Source: Oscillospiraceae bacterium
GTDB taxonomy: Bacteria; Bacillota; Clostridia; Oscillospirales; Oscillospiraceae
Direction: 5' to 3'
DNA length: 64,000 nt
NCBI GenBank assembly: GCA_015068455.1
Contig: SVKO01000008.1
Span: 1-64,000, forward strand
Position 1 is the first letter of the stretch. Each line of letters begins with the position of its first letter. The notes beneath the pieces are model-generated. The model made no database searches, was not told where the DNA came from, and was given only the letters and a program-made list of their open reading frames with translations. Shown here piece by piece: positions 28,685 to 36,345 of the stretch. A program made the translations under genes and the position numbers.

Positions 28685-29692
28685 TTAAAAGTCTATCTCG
28701 TACTCAAAAATACGTCTGTCCTCGTTTTGTACCTCGCTGGTAATGTTTGCGCTTCCATTGATTTTCATAGCGCTCAACGCAGCATCAATTTTGATGGCGT
28801 CTTTGACTTTAATTCCTGTGGAAGAGCTAAAGTTCAGCGTGTAGACCTGATGGGTCATTGCGTTATCCGCCATGCGGAGAGAAACAAGACTTTGAATCTG
28901 CGGATCTTTTTTGAAGTACTTCAGGACAGGCTCCACCGGCTTATGTCCGATACATTCCATTTCAGCGGCAATTTCGATTTTAGAATAGCTGTCCTCTTGC
29001 CTTTGGTGCGAAGCATCAACATTTCCGTTGTTCCCGGCAATTCTAAACGCCGCCTTCCCTCCGGCGCTGATCGAATTAAATGTCTTTTTCTGCTCTTTAT
29101 ATGTAACGCGAAAATGTTTTGCGCCCAAATCCTGTGCGATTTTTTGCAATTCGCCAATCCGAGCAACTCTCAAATAATTAAAATAGTTGTCAAGTGCAAC
29201 ATATAAATCTCGGTCAGTAGGATCTACATAGTACACTTCACTTTCCATGTCCGGATAAAAGCTCAGTCCAAAATCCGCTATCTTTTCCGGATAAATTGTT
29301 ACAACGCTAACCTCTTTTTCTGAAAAGATGTATCCGACGGAATCCTTGCATAAGTCGCTCTCAGCGTGTTTCTTATCCATTTCCGCAACGCGAATTAGCT
29401 TTGGAAGCGAAAATTCCGGCGTATCAACATCCGCATCAAAGATCGGATGGAGTGATTCAAACTCTTTTTCCCGCTTTTTCTGCTCCTGAGTGTTATTCCA
29501 TTTATCCTTTCTGTCATTCACTTTTGTCTTTACAGATTCTGTTACAGATGCAACATCAGCTAATCCAAGTTTGCCGTCACCAGTTTGATCTGCTTTGTTG
29601 ATTACTGCTTTCTTCGTTTTCTCCAAAAAACTTGCGGCTGCTTTTCCGGCATTTGTGGCAGCAGTGCCAAAACTGATTTTTTTCTTTTCCAT
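28685..29692 (-). CDS. Unrecognised 335-residue protein, AT-rich, with EF-hand-like loop
   Basis: I do not recognise this family. The start at 29692 has AAAGGAGA upstream. There is no signal peptide or transmembrane helix. Residues 5-32 form an Ala/Lys-rich amphipathic segment. Residues 35-46 (DQTGDGKLGLAD) fit an EF-hand or dockerin-type calcium loop. A charged coiled-coil stretch covers about 55-80. The rest is mixed alpha/beta and ends in alternating polar/hydrophobic strands. The DNA is much more AT-rich than its neighbours and uses different codons. It lies beside tRNA-Leu and stands alone between two terminators, which suggests acquisition by transfer. Confidence 0.75.
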   Translation of the reverse strand: MEKKKISFGTAATNAGKAAASFLEKTKKAVINKADQTGDGKLGLADVASVTESVKTKVNDRKDKWNNTQEQKKREKEFESLHPIFDADVDTPEFSLPKLIRVAEMDKKHAESDLCKDSVGYIFSEKEVSVVTIYPEKIADFGLSFYPDMESEVYYVDPTDRDLYVALDNYFNYLRVARIGELQKIAQDLGAKHFRVTYKEQKKTFNSISAGGKAAFRIAGNNGNVDASHQRQEDSYSKIEIAAEMECIGHKPVEPVLKYFKKDPQIQSLVSLRMADNAMTHQVYTLNFSSSTGIKVKDAIKIDAALSAMKINGSANITSEVQNEDRRIFEYEIDF

Positions 29693-29838
29693 AAGTAATC
29701 TCCTTTTTGTGATGATGTCACTATAAAGAGTGTAATTTTCGCGCAGTAAACCTTTTTATCTACATTATCATATTTATAAGACGAAATCAATTCGGCGATG
29801 ACAATTATAGTCTAATAGTTAAAGTAATTGCGTGACGC

Positions 29839-29913
29839 TCCCGCGGGCTGACCGGCACTCCGCCGGCGTGTTGGCTGCGGCTGTGCTAGAGCCCTGTTCG
29901 AGTCCCACGGGAT
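29839..29913 (+). pseudogene. tRNA-like scrap
   Basis: The ends TCCCGCG and CACGGGA could form six of seven acceptor pairs, and TTCGAGT is a T-loop sequence. However the T-stem does not pair and the D-arm is not recognisable, so it is not a functional tRNA. A GTTCGAGTCCCAC segment is shared with the tRNA-Leu gene that lies 40 bp away in the opposite orientation. Confidence 0.25.
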
Positions 29914-29914
29914 C

Positions 29915-29950
29915 AAAAATACAGCCCCACCGCAGGTGGGGCTGTATTTT
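29915..29950 (-). terminator. Terminator of tRNA-Leu
   Basis: Stem AAATACAGCCCCACC with its reverse complement, short GCA loop, ending in a T-run when read on the minus strand. It starts right after the tRNA CCA. Confidence 0.85.
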
Positions 29951-30037
29951 TGGTGCCGGTAGTGGGACTCGAACCCACACGGTATCGCTACCAACGGATT
30001 TTGAGTCCGTCACGTCTACCAATTCCATCATACCGGC
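29951..30037 (-). tRNA. tRNA-Leu (anticodon CAA)
   Basis: 87 nt including an encoded CCA. Acceptor stem GCCGGTA/TACCGGC, anticodon loop CTCAAAA giving CAA (reads UUG), a long class II variable arm and T-loop TTCGAGT. Promoter upstream and intrinsic terminator directly downstream make it a single-gene unit. Confidence 0.97.
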
Positions 30038-30056
30038 TTATTCGATTGCCGCGTGT

Positions 30057-30085
30057 ATTATAATACACGGCGCTCAAAAAGGCAA
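30057..30085 (-). promoter_or_regulatory. Promoter of tRNA-Leu
   Basis: Minus-strand -35 TTGCCT (30080-30085), 17-bp spacer, -10 TATAAT (30057-30062), 20 bp before the tRNA. The -10 lies inside a perfect 18-bp palindrome (30052-30069, arms CGTGTATTA/TAATACACG). Confidence 0.75.
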
Positions 30086-30106
30086 GGGCAAAAAAGGTTA
30101 TCCCGA

Positions 30107-30751
30107 TCACCTTCTCAGATAATCGGAAGAAACCGGGAATTCAAAATAGGTATCCGGGTATGGCTCTTCTTTCAGGCAGAAGTGCCACCATTCGCACGGC
30201 AAGGGCGCAAATCCGCATCGCACCATGACCCGCTGCAGCAGCATCCGGTTCTCGTACTGCTCCTGCGTGATGCCCCGGTAGTCGGGATGGGATACCTCGC
30301 TGAACAGATCGAAGGGGCTGCCCATATCCAGCTCCTTGCCGCTTCGCATGTCCAGCAGGGTCAGATCCACGGCGCTGCCCCGGCTGTGGCTGGAGCGGCT
30401 GGCAATATATCCCTCGGTGAACAGCGCCTGCTTTTCCAGATCCGGGTAAAAATAAGGTTTCATACGGATATCCTGATCTTCTATGCCCCAAAGGACGAAA
30501 TGCCTGACCGCGCAGACGGGACGGTAGGCGTCAAAGATCTTCAGCCGATATCCCTGGACAAACAGCTCGCCGCTGGCGCGCTTCAGCGCCCGGGCGGCCT
30601 CCCTGGTCAAAAGGGCGCAGGGCTCCTCGTAGCCGTCGATGCGTTCGCCGATGAAATTGTAGGTGGAATAATAGCGGATCTCCTGGATGATGTGCGGCAC
30701 GGCCTCCGCCAGCAGCACAAAGCCGGAAGGATCGGACACCGACTTATTCAT
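30107..30751 (-). CDS. VanX-like D-alanyl-D-alanine dipeptidase (M15D)
   Basis: 214 residues, start behind AGGAGGAGG. Zinc metallopeptidase with all VanX catalytic residues visible: R77 in DAYRP, H122 and D129 in SSHSRGSAVDL, E187 and H190 in EWWHF. No signal peptide, so it should act in the cytoplasm on D-Ala-D-Ala, as VanX and the DdpX/VanX-like stress enzymes do. There are no vanH, vanA, vanR or vanS genes nearby, so a role in glycopeptide resistance is not supported; peptidoglycan-peptide recycling is more likely. Last gene of the long minus-strand cluster. Confidence 0.9.
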   Translation of the reverse strand: MNKSVSDPSGFVLLAEAVPHIIQEIRYYSTYNFIGERIDGYEEPCALLTREAARALKRASGELFVQGYRLKIFDAYRPVCAVRHFVLWGIEDQDIRMKPYFYPDLEKQALFTEGYIASRSSHSRGSAVDLTLLDMRSGKELDMGSPFDLFSEVSHPDYRGITQEQYENRMLLQRVMVRCGFAPLPCEWWHFCLKEEPYPDTYFEFPVSSDYLRR

Positions 30752-30767
30752 ATCGTGCCTCCTCCTG

Positions 30768-31643
30768 TCAGCCGTTTTGCGGGGTAATGTCGATCACGGT
30801 ATTTCCCTCCGCGTCTTTACGGATCGTCACAAGATAGTGATATTCGTTCTCCCCGTCGCGGATGGTCATGGGTGTGGAACCAAGGCGCGTGGAGCTGACG
30901 CGCACCATGCTGCTCTCCCCCGTCGATTCGACGGAAACCTGGGCGATCCCGGCATCCTCCACGGTCACGGAGGCAGACTCAGTGAGAACGGGATCGTCCG
31001 GCAGATACATCGTCCAGTTCACATCCACGGCCTTCGTCGTCAGCAGTATGAACGCAGCCGCCGCCAAAGCAGCCAGAAGACCGACCAGCTTCTGCCATAC
31101 GTTGGAGGTAAACAGATACACATAGAGCAGGATCTGCCCCAGGCAGAACAGGGCGGCGATCAGAAGCCGGGGAAAACAAAGCATGGTTTCGCGGGCTGTT
31201 TCAATGAAAACGGTGCCGAGAAATGCCAGCACCGGGGCCAGGATCAGCAGGCTCAGCCAGTTCTTTTTCGTAATATACCATCCGACAAAAGCCGCGGGAA
31301 AGGTCAAAAGCGTCAGGAAGAACCAGTAACTGTAGTACCCGAACAGGCTCCAGCCCATGGATGAAAACGGGACCTGAAACAGATATATCAGCGGCTGGCT
31401 GATGAGGAAAAAGACAAAGGTTTTCAGTGCGGACTCCAGAGGCGTTTTGCAGTTGGCCATAATGAGGATGGCTAAAAAGATCCAGGCCTCGAGGTATACG
31501 CCCATCCGATGAAATGACGTACCCTCAAAAAACGGAAAAATCAAAAATACAGCGGTCAGCGCGGCGGCGCCAACGGCATAGGCAATCAACCGCGGCCACG
31601 TGAAGCGGAGCCCGCCATATAGCTTTTGAATCAGTTTCTTCAT
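30768..31643 (-). CDS. Integral membrane protein of unknown function with extracytoplasmic C-domain
   Basis: 291 residues, no family recognised. About seven hydrophobic segments cover residues 18-205 (for example AVGAAALTAVFLIFPFF, WIFLAILIMA, ILLYVYLFT). From about 210 to the end the protein is soluble and beta-rich (SASVTVEDAGIAQVSVEST). The start has a normal ribosome site. Gaps of 14-16 bp to both neighbours indicate cotranscription with the MATE fusion and the VanX-like gene. Confidence 0.7.
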   Translation of the reverse strand: MKKLIQKLYGGLRFTWPRLIAYAVGAAALTAVFLIFPFFEGTSFHRMGVYLEAWIFLAILIMANCKTPLESALKTFVFFLISQPLIYLFQVPFSSMGWSLFGYYSYWFFLTLLTFPAAFVGWYITKKNWLSLLILAPVLAFLGTVFIETARETMLCFPRLLIAALFCLGQILLYVYLFTSNVWQKLVGLLAALAAAAFILLTTKAVDVNWTMYLPDDPVLTESASVTVEDAGIAQVSVESTGESSMVRVSSTRLGSTPMTIRDGENEYHYLVTIRKDAEGNTVIDITPQNG

Positions 31644-31657
31644 ATCATGTCCTTTAC

Positions 31658-33427
31658 TTAAATCCGGATCGTCAGTACGTTGAGACCGAGAATGTTCTGA
31701 TACTGCACATCTCTGGCCATTCCAAGGATCATTCGGATGCCGATGTTTTTCGCCGGATCGTCGCCGTTGAAGCGGCGCAGCCGTTCCGCCGGATCAAAGG
31801 GCACGCAGTCATCCTTGATGCGCAGGATGACGTCGTCATCCTTGCGAACCACACGCACATCGACCGTGTGCTTTTTTTTGTCCTTAGTAAACCCGTGATC
31901 CACGATATTGCCCGCCATTTCCTCCATGGAAAGGCCGGCGAGGTATGCACGGCGCTTGTCTATGCCCCGGGCGGCACAGAAGTTCTGGACCTGCTCGGCA
32001 ACGCTGACCACATCGTCCATGCTGCGCAGGCTCAGATCCATCCGCGCGTTGTCCGGCGCGCCGAAATCGTCCGGTATCACCATCAGTTCGTCCATATTGC
32101 GGGGCAGACGCCTCTTTTTCATCCAGGCATAGCCGATGATCACCAGCGTGGTCACCACGCCGTTGAGCACATTGGCGATGTACACACTGTTCATGCCGAT
32201 CGCGCGGATCAGCAGGGCCGTGAAGCCCGCCACGCACACCACGCCGTCGAGCAGAGCCAGCACATGCACCAACCCCTGCTTTCCGGACGCCTGTGCATAA
32301 CAGGTGAAATGCATACAGATGATGCTCAGCGGCATGCACAGCGGCAGGATCCGGAGGCCCCAGACCGTCATGGCATAGACGGGATCGCCGGGATCACGGT
32401 AGAAAATCCGCGTCAGTGGTACGGCACAGGCAATGATTGCAGCGCAGATAACCGCCATCAGCGGCAGGAAGCGCCTGAACATTACGCGCATGACGTCCGT
32501 CAGCGTCTGCCGGTCCTCCTCGCCGATGGAAACGCTGATCAGCATACGCGACACCGCCAGCATGCCCATGGGTACCGCCCACACAATCCGAAGCAGGCTG
32601 TCCGAGGCGGCGAAGGCGGAGATCCCGACGGCGCCGACCACGATCTCGATCAGATTGTTGACGATGAGGCCGCGAACGGTCTGATAAACATTGCTGAGGG
32701 CGCCGGGGATGCCGATGCGGATTATTTCCCCGCTCTGCTTCCAGGAAATGTGCCGGTTGAACAGGCGCAAATGGGAGCGGCCGAAGAAATAGTAAGGAAT
32801 CTGCACAAGCAGATATACCCACAGGCCCAGGGAGGACGCCAGCGCCAGGCCGAAGGCCTCCATATGCAGGACCTTGACGAACAGGAAATTGAGCAGCACA
32901 TTTGCAAGGATATAGGCCACGCTCGCGATCAGCGTCCGGGAGCCCTTGTTCTCCAGGGAGAGGAAGGAAGCAAAGGAATTGCCCAGCATCAGCGGCACAA
33001 ATCCGATGACCTGGCCGAGCAAATACCGATTGAAAATAGGGCGCACCTCGGGATCCCGCGTCAGGAATCCGGTGAGATCAAAGACCGAAAGCACCACGAA
33101 CAGGACGGTAAAGACGAGGGCGATCAGAACCGACAGCGCCAGATTCAGGGAAAAGACGTTCTGCAGCTTTTCCTGCTGATTTTGTCCCATGTATTTTCCG
33201 CACAGGATGACGGAACCGCCCACAAGGATGATGCTGATCGACGTAATAAGCATATTGATCGGCGCGTACAGGCCGACGGCGCTCATGGCGGCGACGCCGA
33301 TGTAATTGCTGGCAAAAAAACTCGAAACGATGCCGTTGACTGCGCTGATCGCAGCCAGCAGGATCTGGATCGGAAGCAGCCGAAACAGCAGCTTGGTTAC
33401 CATTTTTGCATTGGCGTTCTGGTTCAT
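31658..33427 (-). CDS. MATE-family transporter fused to an RsbW-like HATPase domain
   Basis: 589 residues. Residues about 10-440 are a MATE/polysaccharide-exporter-type transporter with about 12 membrane helices (starts KLLFRLLPIQILLAAISAVNG). Residues about 460-589 are a GHKL/HATPase_c domain of the anti-sigma-kinase type: N-box at 502-507 (EEMAGN), G1-like DDCVPFDP at 539-546 with Cys in place of the usual Gly, and NIGIRM at 561-566. The two halves are joined by a short basic linker (KKRRLPRN). The ATPase tail should lie in the cytoplasm and could bind or phosphorylate a STAS protein such as the one at 37970-38269. Substrate unknown. Domain calls are firm; the signalling link is inference. 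Confidence 0.88.
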   Translation of the reverse strand: MNQNANAKMVTKLLFRLLPIQILLAAISAVNGIVSSFFASNYIGVAAMSAVGLYAPINMLITSISIILVGGSVILCGKYMGQNQQEKLQNVFSLNLALSVLIALVFTVLFVVLSVFDLTGFLTRDPEVRPIFNRYLLGQVIGFVPLMLGNSFASFLSLENKGSRTLIASVAYILANVLLNFLFVKVLHMEAFGLALASSLGLWVYLLVQIPYYFFGRSHLRLFNRHISWKQSGEIIRIGIPGALSNVYQTVRGLIVNNLIEIVVGAVGISAFAASDSLLRIVWAVPMGMLAVSRMLISVSIGEEDRQTLTDVMRVMFRRFLPLMAVICAAIIACAVPLTRIFYRDPGDPVYAMTVWGLRILPLCMPLSIICMHFTCYAQASGKQGLVHVLALLDGVVCVAGFTALLIRAIGMNSVYIANVLNGVVTTLVIIGYAWMKKRRLPRNMDELMVIPDDFGAPDNARMDLSLRSMDDVVSVAEQVQNFCAARGIDKRRAYLAGLSMEEMAGNIVDHGFTKDKKKHTVDVRVVRKDDDVILRIKDDCVPFDPAERLRRFNGDDPAKNIGIRMILGMARDVQYQNILGLNVLTIRI

Positions 33428-33443
33428 TAAAATGCCTCCCGAT

Positions 33444-34226
33444 TCAATCGATCAGGCCGAAATGGCGCAGAGCCTTTTCTATGCCGTCATTGTCGATGGT
33501 GTCCGTCACATAATCCGCCGCAGCCTTGACAAGGTCAGATGAATTGCCCATGGCCACGCCGATGCCGGCAAACTTGAGCATGTCGATATCGTTCTCCCCG
33601 TCGCCGAAGGCCATGATCTCGCTGCGATCCAGGCCATGCTCCTCCAGGTATCTCCGGATGCCGGCGGATTTTCCCCCGTCCTTGGGTATGATGTCGATGC
33701 CGGTGTCGTTCCAGCTGATAACGGCGCACTCGTCCAGCAGTTCGTCCAGGAGCTTCTTCTGATGCTCCGGTACAAAGGCCAGGATCTGATAGACCTTCTC
33801 GCCGCCGTAGATGCCCAAAGCCGGCACCGTCCCCTTGGTTTGCTCCTGGGTGCGCACAACCGTTTCGTCTATATAGTTTATATAGCGTCCGTTCTCGCCG
33901 ATCAGTGCGAAGGGAATGCGCTTGGCCTGAAAAATGTGGGCAAGGACCTCCATCTCTCCGCGGTCAATGGGCGTGCCTGCGTACGCGTGACGATTGGCGT
34001 CGAGGATGAGATTCCCGTTGAGCGTCAGATAGCCGTCAAAGGGAATATCGCTCACCGGGAGCAGGGAAAATTCCGTCATATGACGGCCTGTGGCAACGAT
34101 GGTTTTGATGCCTCCGGCGCGCAGCGCATCCAGGGCGCGGCGGGTGCTCTCCGGCACGTCGCCCCGGCTGTGGGAGAGCAAGGTGCCGTCCACATCAAAA
34201 AAGATCGCCTTGATTCGATCGTTCAT
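33444..34226 (-). CDS. Cof-type HAD-superfamily phosphatase
   Basis: 260 residues. Motif I FFDVDGTLL gives the nucleophile D11 and acid D13; motif II is in KTIVATGR; motif IV is FGDGENDIDML near residue 207. A large C2 cap lies in between. Members dephosphorylate sugar phosphates, FMN or PLP; the substrate cannot be told from sequence. Starts behind AAAGGAAG, 17 bp from the MATE fusion. Confidence 0.9.
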   Translation of the reverse strand: MNDRIKAIFFDVDGTLLSHSRGDVPESTRRALDALRAGGIKTIVATGRHMTEFSLLPVSDIPFDGYLTLNGNLILDANRHAYAGTPIDRGEMEVLAHIFQAKRIPFALIGENGRYINYIDETVVRTQEQTKGTVPALGIYGGEKVYQILAFVPEHQKKLLDELLDECAVISWNDTGIDIIPKDGGKSAGIRRYLEEHGLDRSEIMAFGDGENDIDMLKFAGIGVAMGNSSDLVKAAADYVTDTIDNDGIEKALRHFGLID

Positions 34227-34258
34227 TGCCAGGTCTTCCTTTCAATTCCCAAAAATGA

Positions 34259-35461
34259 TCATCGATAGGACAGCAGCGTCAAAATCACATAGCTCAGGAT
34301 CAGGCCGCCGATGATCAGCGCCTGCTTCCCCCGATGGGCGGTCAGCAGACCCACAAATTCCCGCACCGCCGCGTTCGGCCAGAAATACCATTTTGTCCTG
34401 GCGCCCATACCCGCCGCCCGCATTTTCACACGGCGCGCGAACAGGCCGCTGCGGAACACATGATAATTGGTGGTGGCAAAGGCGATTTTCCCGTCGGGAT
34501 CGATCTGCAGAATCTTTTCCTTTGAAAATTTCATGTTTTCAAAGGTGTCGGTGGACTGATCCTCCTCGACGATCCGGGATGCCGGTACGCCGCGCTCCGT
34601 CAGATAACGCTTCATGGCGGCGCTCTCCGAAATGGCCTCGTCCGGGCCCTGCCCGCCGGAGGCGATGAAGGTCAGCTCCTTTCCGGTTTGGGCTTTCTGC
34701 TTCTGATAAAAGTCCAGCGCTCTGTCGAGCCTGCCCTTGAGCAGCGGCGTCGGTGTGCCGTCCGGGCGCAGTCCGCAGCCGAGAACGATGAGAAAATCCC
34801 TGTTCGGCTCCGGCTCATACCGGGCGGCAATGGCGTCGGCGACCATGGCGCCGAGGAGCATGCATTCAAAATAGAGATAAACGGCGGCAAATATGTTGGT
34901 AAAAAGATCATGGATCATGACCTCCCGCTCACTGCCGAAGGTGTAGAAGTCGTACCGCTGCAGGAAGACCACGCCCCCTACCAGAAGGAAGGACAGCACG
35001 ATCCCCAGCAGATTCACCACCCGCAGCCCCTCGTGCCGGATCAGCGACAGATTGGAAATGCACAGCGCCGCGGAGAATACCAGCAGAAACGGGGATGTGA
35101 TGATCATATAGTTTTTCGCAGACCGCAGAAGGACATGCGTGATCATGAGCGAAGTATAGACCTCCGGCTCCAGCGCAGTATGTACCGTCAGCACAAGATA
35201 GGCGACCATGACATAGAACGCGAACAGCGCAAACCCGAAATAGAAAATCGTATTATAAGAATACGGATTGTAACGGAGCTGCTCCCGGAACGCCCAGAGC
35301 AGAGTCAGGATCACGCACAGTGCATAGGCCGCCATCACGCCGCAGATCGCCGCATTCAATCCCCTGCGCGCAAGGATCCCGACAGCGATCCCCGCGGCGG
35401 CAGTGAAAAACAGAAGCACGCGGATTCTGGGTTTCGTGTCCCTCGTATCAAATCGAACCAT
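34259..35461 (-). CDS. Multi-pass membrane protein with DUF218 (YdcF/SanA-like) domain
   Basis: 400 residues from ATG 35461; an ATG at 35494 is an alternative start that overlaps the PHP gene further. Six hydrophobic segments cover residues 10-215, followed by the DUF218 domain (about 222-365), recognisable by FLIVLGCGLRPDG, SGGQGPDE and TNYHVFRS. One more membrane helix closes the protein. DUF218 proteins are linked to envelope polymer and undecaprenyl metabolism; precise chemistry unknown. Its start overlaps the PHP stop by 14 bp. Confidence 0.82.
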   Translation of the reverse strand: MVRFDTRDTKPRIRVLLFFTAAAGIAVGILARRGLNAAICGVMAAYALCVILTLLWAFREQLRYNPYSYNTIFYFGFALFAFYVMVAYLVLTVHTALEPEVYTSLMITHVLLRSAKNYMIITSPFLLVFSAALCISNLSLIRHEGLRVVNLLGIVLSFLLVGGVVFLQRYDFYTFGSEREVMIHDLFTNIFAAVYLYFECMLLGAMVADAIAARYEPEPNRDFLIVLGCGLRPDGTPTPLLKGRLDRALDFYQKQKAQTGKELTFIASGGQGPDEAISESAAMKRYLTERGVPASRIVEEDQSTDTFENMKFSKEKILQIDPDGKIAFATTNYHVFRSGLFARRVKMRAAGMGARTKWYFWPNAAVREFVGLLTAHRGKQALIIGGLILSYVILTLLSYR

Positions 35462-36323
35462 GCGCACTGTTTCCGATCTCCTCAAAAAAGGCATTCAAGA
35501 TCCGGGCATTCTCCCGATCCAGCCCGGTATCGCCCAACGCAATCAGCTTGTTCGTTCCGTGGTAATCGCTGCCTGCCGTGACGCACAGGGAGAAGCGTTC
35601 GGCCAGAGAGAGCACCTGTGCGCGGAGCTTCGAGGAAAATCCGGAATAGTAGGCTTCCAGGCCGCGCAGGCCGAAATCCATCAGCCGCCGGACTCGCGAC
35701 TCCAGCGCCGCGCCGAGAATCAGTTCGTCGCCGCTGCCGTAACACGGATGTGCCAGCACGGGAACACCCCCGGATGCCAGGATGCCGCGGATGGCCTCCT
35801 CCGGGCGTACGTATTCGTTGCGGAAATGCATCTGGTCCATGTAATCCTTGATGGCCTCATCCATGGAACGGGCATATCCGTATTTCATCATGAGATTGCC
35901 GATGTGCGGCTTGCCGGGATTATCCCGCGCAAGCAGCGCCCGGATCTCCTCCCTCGGAAAGTCGAAGCCGAATCTCTCTTTCAGAAAGTCCAGGCGAAGC
36001 CGGACCTTATTCATACGGAAATTGTGGCCCTTCTCCACGACGCGGCAAATGGGCTCCGCCTCCGGATCAAAGCCATAGCCGAGGATGTGGCACTTCCCTT
36101 CTTCGTCCTTGCACGAAAACTCCACGCCGGTCAGAAAGGCGGGATCATCCGGCGTCAGAAGCGCTTGAATGATGCGGCAGCCCTTCACCGCGTCGTGATC
36201 CGTTACGGAAAACAGGGCAAGTCCCGCGCTCCTGACTTTGTCCAGGATCCCCTCGGGCGAATCTGTGCCGTCGGAAACAGTGGTATGCATATGCAGGTCG
36301 ATCCTGCCGGTAAGGCTCGTCAT
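35448..36323 (-). CDS. PHP-domain metal-dependent phosphoesterase
   Basis: 291 residues. PHP metal-binding motifs are clear: DLHMHTTVSDG (H11, H13) and VTDHDAVKG. Relatives such as YciV/RNase AM and cyclic 3',5'-adenosine bisphosphate phosphodiesterases cleave small phosphoesters or short RNAs. No polymerase domain. Downstream of the STAS-kinase gene by 22 bp and overlapping the next gene, so expressed with the signalling cluster. Confidence 0.88.
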   Translation of the reverse strand: MTSLTGRIDLHMHTTVSDGTDSPEGILDKVRSAGLALFSVTDHDAVKGCRIIQALLTPDDPAFLTGVEFSCKDEEGKCHILGYGFDPEAEPICRVVEKGHNFRMNKVRLRLDFLKERFGFDFPREEIRALLARDNPGKPHIGNLMMKYGYARSMDEAIKDYMDQMHFRNEYVRPEEAIRGILASGGVPVLAHPCYGSGDELILGAALESRVRRLMDFGLRGLEAYYSGFSSKLRAQVLSLAERFSLCVTAGSDYHGTNKLIALGDTGLDRENARILNAFFEEIGNSAHGSI

Positions 36324-36345
36324 CCGGCCTGCGCCTCCTTTACAA

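Noticed and set aside
30107-30751. Vancomycin resistance operon
   Set aside because: Only a VanX-like dipeptidase is present; no ligase, VanH dehydrogenase or VanRS genes are in the window.
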